Shown one piece after another: positions 33,345 through 41,823 of a stretch of DNA of 64,000 nt; the stretch's first letter is position 1, and every line of letters starts with the position of its first letter. The position numbers were made by a program, and so were the translations under genes. The stretch is from Shewanella nanhaiensis (GTDB lineage Bacteria; Pseudomonadota; Gammaproteobacteria; Enterobacterales; Shewanellaceae), in assembly GCF_019457885.1 (NCBI RefSeq), contig NZ_JAHZST010000006.1, forward strand, positions 1 through 64,000. The letters are read 5' to 3'. A model generated the notes under the pieces. That model did not search any database, was not told where the DNA came from, and worked only from the letters and a program-made list of their open reading frames with translations.

Positions 33345-33929
33345 ATGAAATTATTTTCAATATTTTTAGCTGGGTTAGTTGTCTCTTTTTCAGCTTCTGC
33401 TGAGTTTGGCGAGAAAGTTAATTGTAGAACAGAAACTACAGGCCAGATAGCGATTTATTCTGGATACGCTAGTTGTAATGCTTATGTAGACGGGCGCTAT
33501 TATGTGATTGATGACTATGTGCAACCTACAACACATCAATATACTTATATAAATGACATTATTAATGGTCGCTATGCTTCTTGTAGGGCGCAAGTACCAT
33601 TCCACTCATACCAAGATGTAACGAGTGAAGTTTGTGACTATAAACCTATCTCAAGTGTTGGATTTTTTAGGATAGAGGGATCAACTGAAACGTTAGTTAG
33701 CGCTAATGGTGATGATTTTGATGGAACTGTTGTTAAGAAAGAACTTTGGGTTGATGGAGTAAAGCAGTCAAGTTCAAACTCTTCTGTTGATGGGAATGTT
33801 GGTGATGTGTTTGTTGTCAAATCAAGAGTGACGGATAATGATGGTTATTATACTGATGCTACAAAAAGCATTACGATTATCTACCGCCCAGAAGATATAT
33901 GTGATGTAAACCCTAGACTTTGTAGATAA
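33345..33929 (+). CDS. Secreted orphan protein, unknown function
   Basis: The 194-residue product has a clear signal peptide (MKLFSIFLAGLVVSFSASA). The mature part holds six or more cysteines (NCRTETT, ASCNAY, ASCRAQ, EVCDYK, DICDVNPRLCR), suggesting disulfides. The second half 'GDVFVVKSRVTDNDGYYTDATKSITIIYRP' reads like an immunoglobulin/PKD-type beta domain. Base composition is visibly more AT-rich than gcvP and the mrp genes on either side, and related repeats bracket it, so it is probably acquired. I do not recognise the family. Confidence 0.65.
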   Translation: MKLFSIFLAGLVVSFSASAEFGEKVNCRTETTGQIAIYSGYASCNAYVDGRYYVIDDYVQPTTHQYTYINDIINGRYASCRAQVPFHSYQDVTSEVCDYKPISSVGFFRIEGSTETLVSANGDDFDGTVVKKELWVDGVKQSSSNSSVDGNVGDVFVVKSRVTDNDGYYTDATKSITIIYRPEDICDVNPRLCR

Positions 33930-34134
33930 TAAACCTTAATGGTGGCACCCATAGTTAATTCTATCTGTGGGTGGCTTTTATATAATTTCTGGTTGAATGG
34001 ATTTAGTCTGTTTTTCTTTCTGCTCCTCTCCGTGTTCCTCCGTGCCTCTGTGGTGAATCGCTTCTCTTTTTGTTAACTAATCGGTGTCAGTAGAGTATTG
34101 GCTCAGATCCTGACCCAATTTAAGCTCCATAACA
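33930..34134. other. Intergenic with right repeat copy
   Basis: It contains the repeat at 34023-34077 (CTCCTCTCCGTGTTCCTCCG and on) that matches 33153-33213, and AGAGTATTGG at 34092-34101, which also occurs near 33000. No gene is seen. Confidence 0.5.
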
Positions 34135-34166
34135 AAGCGGCTTGCATATCGCTATGCAAGCCGCTT
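34135..34166 (-). terminator. Terminator of the mrp operon
   Basis: A perfect 14-bp stem AAGCGGCTTGCATA / TATGCAAGCCGCTT with a four-base loop; TTTGTT follows on the minus strand. Confidence 0.85.
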
Positions 34167-34216
34167 GTATTCATTTTAGTAAGCTAAACGTCATTGTCAG
34201 CTATCTCTACCCAAAC

Positions 34217-35917
34217 CTAACCAATAAAGACCATAAACAGGTAGGCAGCTAGAATGATGGCAACCCAAAGCACCATATTGCCAGAGGGGTAGGTACTGGA
34301 GATAAAGCTTCCCGCTCCTTTGCTCTTGCGCGTTAATAGTTGCTGACCTTGGTTAAGCTTACCTAGGACTGCTTGACGCACTTCGCCATCCACTCTCCAG
34401 ATAACAGCAAACATCCGCTGCAAGGCATTAGGAACTAGGCGTCTGTAGACCCAGTCCACATCCAAGTGGGTCGAACGTAGCTCTGGTGGGTACATACCTT
34501 TGAGATTCAACCATACGAAGGCCAGTGCCGAGAACAGCAGTAGCTGGGTCTGTGCGAGCACATGGGTTGCATCGTAGGGGTTGTAACCCGTATCGTATGG
34601 TAGCAGCGAATAGAGCGCTGCAGGATAGATACCAATGCCGATACACAAACAGGCTGCAATGAACATCGCCAATACCATATTGTTTGGAGGATCATTAGCT
34701 CTGATACCTGAATCATGGGCGAAAAATGCAAAGTAGGGGATCTTGATACCTGCATGGTGGAATACCCCTGCTGAGGCAAATAGCAGCATTAACCAAACCC
34801 AGTCATGACCGGTTTCAATGGCGGCTGTCATTACCATAGATTTACTGACAAAGCCGCTAAACAGTGGGAATGCCGAGATAGAGGCTGCACCGACAATACA
34901 CAGTATCGTTGTTTTGGGCATGGTCTTATAGAGACCGCCGAGATCTGAGCCATTTATTCGACCTGTCATATGCAGCACTGCGCCCATGCTCATAAACAGC
35001 AAGCCTTTAAAGATCACATCGTTAAAGGCGTGAGATACAGCGCCATTAAGTGCTAAGGCTGTACCAATACCGATCCCGACCACCATAAAGCCCACTTGGT
35101 TAATCAAGCTATAAGCCAGTACTCGACGAAGATCGTTTTCTATCACCGCAAAGAAGATGGGGAAGCAAGTCATGGCTGCGCCAATATAGATCAGCAGTTC
35201 CGTGCCGGGGTAGCCGCGGGCCAGAGCATAAACCGCCACCTTAGTGGTAAATGCACTGAGTAATACGGTACCGGTCGGTGTCGCTTCAGGGTAGGCATCG
35301 GTAAGCCAAGTGTGGGCAAAAGGAAAGGCGCACTTAATGCCAAAGGCGATAAAGATAAGCCAGCCAGCAATACCCTCTAGGCCGATAAAGTCAAAGGAGA
35401 TACTGCCAGTGTCTGCAATATAAAACAGGGCGCCGACCAGCAGAATTACCCCTGAGAGTACTTGCATGATCAAATATCTCATACCTGCACTGTAGGCTTG
35501 AGGGGTACGGCGAGCCCAAATTAGAAACACTGAGGTAAAGGCCAGTAGCTCCCAGAATACAAACAGAGTAAGCAGATCGCCCGCAAACACCGCACCTATG
35601 GCGCTGCCTGCATAGAGCATGGCTGCGACCTGCTGAATTGTGTCTTTAACGTGCAGTGAATAGATGATGGCAATAAATGCGGCAATATGAAAAATATAGC
35701 CAAACATCAGGCTTAATTTGTCGGCGCGGTAGGGGACAAGTTGATAGTCTAAAAACATCAATTGTAAGTGGACGCCTTCAGGTACGGTCCACAGATGTAA
35801 TCCGCTGATAACCGGAATGGCAATCATCAATGCACCACGCAGCTTCCCGCGTGTCGTTGCAGCAATTAGTCCGCCAATTAGAAACAGTACAAAGGGCGGT
35901 AGCTCAAGCATCCACAT
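34217..35917 (-). CDS. Mrp-type antiporter subunit D homologue (third copy)
   Basis: The 566-residue membrane protein belongs to the NuoL/M/N-MrpA/D family, with about 14 segments. The conserved Glu of the proton path is in 'TLFVFWELLAFTSVFL', and Lys residues are in 'GIKCAFPFAHTWLTDAYPEATPTGTVLLSAFTTKVAVYAL'. The C-terminal 100 residues form an extra soluble part and a last segment 'GNMVLWVAIILAAYLFMVFIG'. It is the last gene of the operon. ATG 35917 (AGG eight bases upstream) is a better start than GTG 35926. With its longer form it may take the place of the missing MrpA N-terminal NuoL-like module. Confidence 0.85.
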   Translation of the reverse strand: MWMLELPPFVLFLIGGLIAATTRGKLRGALMIAIPVISGLHLWTVPEGVHLQLMFLDYQLVPYRADKLSLMFGYIFHIAAFIAIIYSLHVKDTIQQVAAMLYAGSAIGAVFAGDLLTLFVFWELLAFTSVFLIWARRTPQAYSAGMRYLIMQVLSGVILLVGALFYIADTGSISFDFIGLEGIAGWLIFIAFGIKCAFPFAHTWLTDAYPEATPTGTVLLSAFTTKVAVYALARGYPGTELLIYIGAAMTCFPIFFAVIENDLRRVLAYSLINQVGFMVVGIGIGTALALNGAVSHAFNDVIFKGLLFMSMGAVLHMTGRINGSDLGGLYKTMPKTTILCIVGAASISAFPLFSGFVSKSMVMTAAIETGHDWVWLMLLFASAGVFHHAGIKIPYFAFFAHDSGIRANDPPNNMVLAMFIAACLCIGIGIYPAALYSLLPYDTGYNPYDATHVLAQTQLLLFSALAFVWLNLKGMYPPELRSTHLDVDWVYRRLVPNALQRMFAVIWRVDGEVRQAVLGKLNQGQQLLTRKSKGAGSFISSTYPSGNMVLWVAIILAAYLFMVFIG

Positions 35918-36260
35918 TGCGGTCACCTATATCCTTTTTAACGTCAGTCGCGTGTCCGCTTGTTGCGTCAGCATCTGAAGTGGGGGTTGAGTGGTTGTTG
36001 TCATTGGCTTCAGGCTCATCATAATAGCCTTCTGGGCGCATCAGAAAGGTGCGCATCCAGCTGGCTATCAATACCAAGATGACACAGCCGACAAAGCCAT
36101 AGATAGGATAAAAAATAGGTAGATTTTCCCAGCTATGATAGACATGGCGGTGGATGACGAAATCAAGTATCACAAGCAATGTGCAGCAGGCGTACAACAG
36201 ATATAAAACACGCTGGATATTTTTTGGGTTATCAAAAAGGTACTGCTTCTCATTGTCCAT
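35904..36260 (-). CDS. Small two-segment membrane protein of the mrp operon
   Basis: The 118-residue protein opens 'LFDNPKNIQRVLYLLYACCTLLVILDFVIHRHVYHSWENLPIFYPIYGFVGCVILVLIASWMRTFLMRPEGYYD', with two membrane segments near 16-34 and 50-67 and an acidic disordered tail. This pattern recurs, as far as I recall, in Mrp-like operons of this type between D-like genes, but it has no standard Mrp letter. It overlaps both neighbours (11 and 14 bp), so it is part of the transcript and likely of the complex. Confidence 0.8.
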   Translation of the reverse strand: MDNEKQYLFDNPKNIQRVLYLLYACCTLLVILDFVIHRHVYHSWENLPIFYPIYGFVGCVILVLIASWMRTFLMRPEGYYDEPEANDNNHSTPTSDADATSGHATDVKKDIGDRNVDA

Positions 36261-37743
36261 GGCTGACTCCAGATACAGTCAAGATAGCTTTTGCTAATTC
36301 ATAAAAGGGCTGTGGATAGATGAACATAGTTAAGCAGCCTAAGGTGGTGATGGTTAATGCAATCAATGATGGTAGTGGTGCTTCTTTAATACCGCCGCTT
36401 GATGCTGCTGGGTGATCCTTACCTGGGAAAAAGGCGTGGTAAGGAATGGGCAGTAGATAGGCGATATTAAGTAAAGAGCTGAGCATCAGTGTGATCATGA
36501 TGAACCAATAACCGGTTTCTACTGTGCCCATTAACAGGAACCATTTACTCCATGTGCCCCCCGCAGGTGGAACGCCAATAATGCTTAGGCTAGCAATGAA
36601 AAATGCTGCCATAGTGATTGGCATCGCAAAGCCTAGGCCGCGCATCTCACTGATCTTTGATTTGTGACTGGCCACCAGAATGGCGCCAGCACAAAAGAAC
36701 AGGGTAATTTTGCCAAATGCGTGGGAGGCGATATGCATAGAGCTGCCGATAACACCCGATGAGGTCGCTAGCAGCGCGCCTATGGTGATATAGCCCAGTT
36801 GGCTCACCGTCGAGTAGGCTAACCTGGCTTTTAAGTTGTCTTGTCGCATAGCCACAATAGAGGCTAATAGTACCGAAATGGCTGCTAAATATAGTAAAAA
36901 CTCAGTGGTGGGTAACTTAGGTAGTAGGTCGAGTCCAAAAATGAAGATACAGACCTTGAGTACCGTAAATACCCCAGCCTTTACTACCGCCACGGCATGG
37001 AGCAGGGCGCTGACCGGTGTTGGTGCCACCATCGCAGCTGGTAACCAACGATGAAATGGCATTATTGCCGCTTTACCTATACCAAATACAAACAGTACTA
37101 AGATGGCGCCTGCGACTGTGGTATTCACATTATCATCAAACACACCGCCAGCTTTAAATTCAAGGCTACCGCTGACAAACCAGGTCAAGATGATGGCCAG
37201 TAGGAAAAAGGCGATAGAGGTGCTGAGTAAGATCCCGAGGTAGACTCGTCCACCTTGCTTAGCTTTTTCAGTACCCGCGTGGGTGACCAGAGGGTAGGTT
37301 GATAGCGTTATCACTTCGTAAAAGATGAACAAGGTAAATAGGTTCGCCGAAAAGGCGAGCCCCATTACTGCACTAATCGCCAAGGCAAAGCAGATGTAAA
37401 AACGGGTTTGATTCTCTTCTCCATGACCACGCATATAGCCGATGGCATAAATGGTGGTGATAAGCCACAGAAAGCTGGCAATAAGTGCGAACAACATACC
37501 CAGTGGTTCAACAACAAAGCTTATCTCTAAACCGGGCATAAGTGCCCACCATGAGACGCTAATGCTGGCTCCGGCATTGAGCGCTTGGTAGAGATTGACC
37601 ACACAGTAAAGCACCGCCAGACTGGTACTTATGGTGACCGCCTCACGAAGATTAGGTTTCTGTCCCGTTACTGCTATTGCAAAGGTTGCCAGCAGTGGCA
37701 ATAGGATAGTTAGCTGTAACATCAGCGCCAAAGAAAGATTCAT
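36250..37743 (-). CDS. mrpD: Mrp-type antiporter subunit D homologue (second copy)
   Basis: The 497-residue NuoM/N-like proton-channel protein has about 14 segments. Key residues are visible: Glu in 'TLFIFYEVITLSTYPLVTHAG', Lys in 'FGIGKAAIMPFHRWLPAAMVAPTPVSALLHAVAVVKAGVF', and the later 'RLAYSTVSQLGYITIGALL'. The start overlaps the preceding D gene's stop by 4 bp (ATGA). It is one of three large antiporter-like subunits in the operon; which one carries sodium specificity cannot be said. Confidence 0.88.
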   Translation of the reverse strand: MNLSLALMLQLTILLPLLATFAIAVTGQKPNLREAVTISTSLAVLYCVVNLYQALNAGASISVSWWALMPGLEISFVVEPLGMLFALIASFLWLITTIYAIGYMRGHGEENQTRFYICFALAISAVMGLAFSANLFTLFIFYEVITLSTYPLVTHAGTEKAKQGGRVYLGILLSTSIAFFLLAIILTWFVSGSLEFKAGGVFDDNVNTTVAGAILVLFVFGIGKAAIMPFHRWLPAAMVAPTPVSALLHAVAVVKAGVFTVLKVCIFIFGLDLLPKLPTTEFLLYLAAISVLLASIVAMRQDNLKARLAYSTVSQLGYITIGALLATSSGVIGSSMHIASHAFGKITLFFCAGAILVASHKSKISEMRGLGFAMPITMAAFFIASLSIIGVPPAGGTWSKWFLLMGTVETGYWFIMITLMLSSLLNIAYLLPIPYHAFFPGKDHPAASSGGIKEAPLPSLIALTITTLGCLTMFIYPQPFYELAKAILTVSGVSHGQ

Positions 37744-39218
37744 GGGTTAATTCCAAACAAACTTTGAGAAGCCGCCTGTGCGACCTGCACACTCAGACGA
37801 GTATCGATACCAAAATAGATATTAGCGATGACGAGAAGCCAGATAGGGCCAAGGAAGGACCAAGGTGCCTCTTTGACCGCTTCACGCCCTGGCAGTGGTG
37901 GCTTGAAATAAGCGGTTTCCACAATACGCCAGATATACACAATCGTCAGTAGTGAACCCAGTAGAATTAGCACTGCCACTGGCCACATCCCCGCTTCAAC
38001 GCTAGCGATAAGCAGGTACCATTTACTGACAAAGCCGACGGTTAATGGCACACCAATTAGACTCAGACCACCGATAACAATGGCTGACATGGTCAACGGC
38101 ATCTGTCGTCCTAGTCCTTGGAATTGACTGAGCTGCACGCTGCCGATGCGGTACATTACTGCGCCTAGTGCTAAGAAGAGCGCACCTTTCATTAAGGCGT
38201 GGTTAAACAGGTGCAGTAAGCTTGCCATTACCCCAGTGCTGGTATTAATGGAGTAACCGATAATCATATAACCCACTTGAGCGATACTTGAGTAGGCTAA
38301 GATGTGCTTAACATTTTGTTGATATATCGCGGTGATAGAGGCGGCAAATACCCCCATAAGGCCGAGCACCATCAAAATGCTCTGCAGGGGCAGGGTGGTG
38401 AATGAGAAAGAGATGCCGAATACGGTAAAGGTAAAGCGGATCAGCAGGTACACAGCCACCTTAGTTGCGGTGGCAGCCAAAAATGCGGTGACGATTGAAG
38501 GTGCATAGGCATAAGCATTGGGTAACCACAGGTGTAGTGGGAACAGTGCCAGCTTTAAGCAGATCCCGACGATTAAGAAGGCAAATGCTGCAAATACCGT
38601 GCGGGTGTGGCCAACATCGACTAGTCGAGTGGCCAAATCGCTCATGTTGAGCGTGCCGGTCATCTGGTAGAGCATGCCGATACCAATCAGAATAAAGGTG
38701 GCACCAATGGTGCCCATTATCAGATATTGGTAGGCAGCCCATAATGCTCGTCTGTCTCTGCCTAAGGCGATTAAGGCATAGGCAGACAGTGAAGATATCT
38801 CTAAAAATACGAATACGTTAAATGCATCACCAGTCGCCACAATGCCGAACATGCCGGTTAAGGACAATAGGTAGAGACTGTAAAACAGGGTATGACGGTC
38901 TTCGTCTAACTCTTTTTGGATGCTTGTTTGAGCAGCAAACAACACCACAGTGCCTATGGTGGAGATGATGAGCAGTAAGAAGGCGTTAAGTTGATCGATA
39001 CGATATTCTATTCCCCAGGGTGCCTCCCAGCCACCTAACTCATAGATAATAGGGCCAGACTTCATGACCTCTATCAGTAATAGTATGCTGTTGACACTGG
39101 TTGCAGCACAGACCAATAAGGCAAACATCCACACCAGCTTCGAGCGATTTAAAAACCAGCATAACGGCGCAGCCATTAGCGGTAGCACGACTTGTAAAAT
39201 AGGTAGGTGAGCTAACAC
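37740..39218 (-). CDS. mrpD: Mrp-type antiporter subunit D (first copy)
   Basis: The 492-residue protein is the best positional match to MrpD, directly after MrpC. It shows the Glu motif 'NVFVFLEISSLSAYALIALGRDR', Lys in 'GICLKLALFPLHLWLPNAYAYAPSIVTAFLAATATKVAVYLL', and 'HILAYSSIAQVGYMIIGYSI'. It forms part of a multi-subunit Na+(K+)/H+ antiporter in the inner membrane that would serve alkali or salt tolerance and pH control. It overlaps its neighbours by 1 and 4 bp. Confidence 0.9.
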   Translation of the reverse strand: MLAHLPILQVVLPLMAAPLCWFLNRSKLVWMFALLVCAATSVNSILLLIEVMKSGPIIYELGGWEAPWGIEYRIDQLNAFLLLIISTIGTVVLFAAQTSIQKELDEDRHTLFYSLYLLSLTGMFGIVATGDAFNVFVFLEISSLSAYALIALGRDRRALWAAYQYLIMGTIGATFILIGIGMLYQMTGTLNMSDLATRLVDVGHTRTVFAAFAFLIVGICLKLALFPLHLWLPNAYAYAPSIVTAFLAATATKVAVYLLIRFTFTVFGISFSFTTLPLQSILMVLGLMGVFAASITAIYQQNVKHILAYSSIAQVGYMIIGYSINTSTGVMASLLHLFNHALMKGALFLALGAVMYRIGSVQLSQFQGLGRQMPLTMSAIVIGGLSLIGVPLTVGFVSKWYLLIASVEAGMWPVAVLILLGSLLTIVYIWRIVETAYFKPPLPGREAVKEAPWSFLGPIWLLVIANIYFGIDTRLSVQVAQAASQSLFGINP

Positions 39219-39580
39219 TATGATTTATCCTCGTTAAGCTGATCCTGTCTTTGGATCTCATCCTCTTCTACACTGCCGTAGGATTCTTTGATTCTGACGG
39301 CCAGTGCCAGTCCAAGTGCGGTGGTGGCTATCCCCACCACAATGGCAGTTAGGATCAATACATGGGGTAGCGGGTTAGAGTAATCACTAATCCCTTCTGC
39401 CAAAATCGGTGCGCTGCCGCGCTCGACCATGCCGACGCTGATATAAAAAATAAATACTGAGGTTTGAAAAATAGTCAGTCCGACTAATTTTTTTATTAAA
39501 TTTCCGTGGGCGATAACGATATAAAAACCGATCATCATCAAGAGTACTACGATCCAATAGTTATAGAGTCCGAGAAACAT
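39218..39580 (-). CDS. mrpC: Mrp-type antiporter subunit C (NuoK-like)
   Basis: The 120-residue protein has three membrane segments, the size and layout of MrpC/NuoK: 'YNYWIVVLLMMIGFYIVIAHGNLIKKLVGLTIFQTSVFIFYISVG' and 'PLPHVLILTAIVVGIATTALGLALAVRI', the latter a strong MrpC motif. The start is one of two tandem ATGs (39583/39580) after GGGGAG; 39580 gives the better spacing. A longer frame to 39634 overlaps the preceding gene and is unlikely. Confidence 0.9.
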   Translation of the reverse strand: MFLGLYNYWIVVLLMMIGFYIVIAHGNLIKKLVGLTIFQTSVFIFYISVGMVERGSAPILAEGISDYSNPLPHVLILTAIVVGIATTALGLALAVRIKESYGSVEEDEIQRQDQLNEDKS

Positions 39581-40595
39581 CATGCTCCCCTTTTTGTTCT
39601 GTGCAGTGTTGCTGGGCTTGTCTGCGACCATCAAAGTTGAAAAAGATGCTCAACATCACTGCGGCGACTGTGATACCTACCCCTAATTCAATCAGCAAGA
39701 TCCCTATATGTTGGCCAGCAACTGGGTCATCAGCCAGCACGTTATAATCTAAGAAATTGGCGCCATTGAGCATGGATACCACCCCAACGCAGGCGTAGAC
39801 CAGCAATCCAACAGCTGCGAGTAGCTGGATTATCGACGGGTTAAACACCTTCTTAGCGGTTTCTAAACCAAATAGCATGGTGTAGAGAATAATCGCCGCT
39901 GCGAATATCACGCCAGCCTGAAAGCCGCCGCCGGGACCGAAGTCGCCATGAAATTGCACATAGAGAGCAAACAGCAAGATGAAAGGAATAAGAACCTTGC
40001 TTACAATACGTAGCACCATATGACGCTCATGCATCTGCTCTACCGTCGCCTCATCAGATTTGACGGCCCTGCGGCGCCTAGGCAGTGACAGCAAAGAGAG
40101 CACACCTATACCTGCGGTAAAGATAACCGCCACTTCTCCTAAAGTATCGAAGGCACGATAACTACCTAAAACCGCAGTAACAATATTGGGGACGCCAACC
40201 TCCTCCATTGATTGATGAATATAGCGAGGTGCAACATGTTGATGAACAGGGGCGTCAACAGCACCAAAATAGGGCATATCCATGGTGCCGTAGATCAGCA
40301 TACTGCCGGTGACCAGTACGACAAAAAGTGCAAGAAACGGTTTATGACGTCTCGGGGCTTCTTTTCGCCCTGTCATGGTAATGGCTGTCAGCATCAATAA
40401 GCCGGATATTCCGGCACCAACAGAGGCTTCGGTAAAGGCAACATCTACTGCGTCAAGTACCACAAAGAAGCTGGCAGAGAGTAAGCCATAGATCCCGGTT
40501 AACATGACGACGGCTAATAGATCTCTAGTGCGAACAATTGCGATGGCTATGACCACCAGAAAGGTTAACAGTACGATATCAACTAAAGTTTCGAT
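39561..40595 (-). CDS. Mrp subunit A C-terminal module fused to MrpB, probable ATC start
   Basis: This fused protein corresponds to MbhD/MbhE-like parts of MrpA followed by MrpB. The N-terminal 'RDLLAVVMLTGIYGLLSASFFVVLDAVDVAFTEASVGAGISGLL' is DUF4040. The middle has 'YRAFDTLGEVAVIFTAGIGVLSLL' (MrpA end), then an MnhB domain with 'FGPGGGFQAGVIFAAAIILY'. The first ATG/GTG in frame is GTG 40556, inside the first membrane helix. The frame extends upstream to IETLVDIVLL, with ATC at 40593-40595 exactly 7 bases after AGGGG, so I place the start there. It overlaps mrpG by 13 bp. Confidence 0.85.
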   Translation of the reverse strand: METLVDIVLLTFLVVIAIAIVRTRDLLAVVMLTGIYGLLSASFFVVLDAVDVAFTEASVGAGISGLLMLTAITMTGRKEAPRRHKPFLALFVVLVTGSMLIYGTMDMPYFGAVDAPVHQHVAPRYIHQSMEEVGVPNIVTAVLGSYRAFDTLGEVAVIFTAGIGVLSLLSLPRRRRAVKSDEATVEQMHERHMVLRIVSKVLIPFILLFALYVQFHGDFGPGGGFQAGVIFAAAIILYTMLFGLETAKKVFNPSIIQLLAAVGLLVYACVGVVSMLNGANFLDYNVLADDPVAGQHIGILLIELGVGITVAAVMLSIFFNFDGRRQAQQHCTEQKGEHDVSRTL

Positions 40596-40924
40596 GGCTT
40601 GTCCCCTCCCTTATTTGCACCCTTATCTTCGCGCGGTAACAGGCCATTATGCAGTGCGGCTTTGGCTAATGCATGGCTGGCTGACGGATTGATAAATAGT
40701 GTGAACAGTAAAATTAATATCAGTTTAATGAGTACTAAACCGTCTGGACTTTGCAGCATTAGCCCTAATAACACTAGGCCTGCACCTAAGGTATCTGTGA
40801 TGCTCACTGCGTGCATGCGGGTATAAAAGTCAGGAAAACGTAAAATTCCTATACCACCTGAAAAACAGAGGAAACAGCCAACAAGTAGGCAAATTCCACT
40901 GCTGATTTCGAGAAAGAGGTTCAT
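40583..40924 (-). CDS. mrpG: Mrp-type antiporter subunit G
   Basis: The 113-residue protein has three membrane segments and the MrpG/MnhG signature 'FSGGIGILRFPDFYTRMHAVSITDTLGAGLVLLGLML'. Its start overlaps the mrpF stop by 4 bp. Its basic, lysine-rich tail (EDKGANKGGDKPSK) encodes the ribosome-binding region of the next gene. Confidence 0.93.
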   Translation of the reverse strand: MNLFLEISSGICLLVGCFLCFSGGIGILRFPDFYTRMHAVSITDTLGAGLVLLGLMLQSPDGLVLIKLILILLFTLFINPSASHALAKAALHNGLLPREDKGANKGGDKPSKL

Positions 40925-41217
40925 TCTTCCCCCTCCTTGGTTGATTGGCGTTCATAGGGGGTGACCTTGAACTCGGCGGAGTCAGAAAAGCGTAATACGC
41001 CGATGACACTGATAAAATTAATTAGGGCATAGACGAGCGCGATGTCGAGGAACTCTGGTCGTCCCATTAAAAAGCCTAATACTGAGATCAGCAGTACCGT
41101 TTTGGTACCAAACATGTTGAAGGCTAATATGCGATCGTACAGGGTCGGGCCGACGATGCAGCGAGTGATCGCTAGCAACATAACGACGAGGATTGCGATT
41201 GTGGCGGCAGCTAACAT
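40921..41217 (-). CDS. mrpF: Mrp-type antiporter subunit F
   Basis: The 98-residue protein has three membrane segments with the MrpF pattern 'RCIVGPTLYDRILAFNMFGTKTVLLISVLGFLMGRPEFLDIALVYALINFISVIGVLRF'. It starts at the stop of mrpE and overlaps mrpG by 4 bp. Confidence 0.93.
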   Translation of the reverse strand: MLAAATIAILVVMLLAITRCIVGPTLYDRILAFNMFGTKTVLLISVLGFLMGRPEFLDIALVYALINFISVIGVLRFSDSAEFKVTPYERQSTKEGEE

Positions 41218-41756
41218 TATTTTTCCAATTCAGTTACTCGGCGATCCATCTCGCCGACTCGTAAAGTATCGATATTTTCTTTGATCAAAGCGTGTATGGT
41301 CATGCGATCATCGACTAAGTCCACCGTGACTGTGCCTGGTGTTAAGGTGATGGAGTTGGCGTAGATAACCTTGCCGAGATCTGTGTGTTGACTGGCATCT
41401 ATCGTTTCAAGGGTTGGGGAGATACTGCTATTGCCTAGCCAGATGTGTTTGACCACAGAGATATTGGCAAGGACTATCTCTTTGGTTAGCCATAGCAAGT
41501 AGCCAGGTATTTTTATTGAAAGGTGAATTGGCTGAGACTCATGGTCAATCACATTCATCCTGTATGCAATATAGATAACGAGCAGGATAGAGGAGGCGCC
41601 GAGGGACAGCAGAAGTAGGTTGCCGTAATTTGAGTTTATCCACCAAAAGAGAGACAGGGTTACACTGAGACTTATTGTATGGCTCGGTAGATACTTAGCT
41701 CTCTCTTCGAGCGTTGATTTATCATCATTCATTGTCATTTTCTCACTGTTACTCAT
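41217..41756 (-). CDS. mrpE: Mrp-type antiporter subunit E
   Basis: The 179-residue protein has a hydrophobic hairpin ('TISLSVTLSLFWWINSNYGNLLLLSLGASSILLVIYIAYRM'), then 'KIPGYLLWLTKEIVLANISVVKHIWLG' and the MrpE motif 'YANSITLTPGTVTVDLVDDRMTIHAL'. It is the first gene of the operon, so its promoter lies in 41757-41823, although none is obvious. The E-F-G-A'B-C-D order is the one known from MBH-type modules and differs from the A-B-C-D-E-F-G order of Bacillus. Confidence 0.92.
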   Translation of the reverse strand: MSNSEKMTMNDDKSTLEERAKYLPSHTISLSVTLSLFWWINSNYGNLLLLSLGASSILLVIYIAYRMNVIDHESQPIHLSIKIPGYLLWLTKEIVLANISVVKHIWLGNSSISPTLETIDASQHTDLGKVIYANSITLTPGTVTVDLVDDRMTIHALIKENIDTLRVGEMDRRVTELEK

Positions 41757-41823
41757 GAGTTATTGGGTTGACTAGGGCTGATACATGGCTTCGCTATTAA
41801 ATTTAATACTTATATTCTGTTGG

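Noticed and set aside
39581..39634. N-terminal extension of MrpC
   Set aside because: It lies in the end of the preceding gene and lacks hydrophobic or family-like sequence; a ribosome site precedes 39583/39580.
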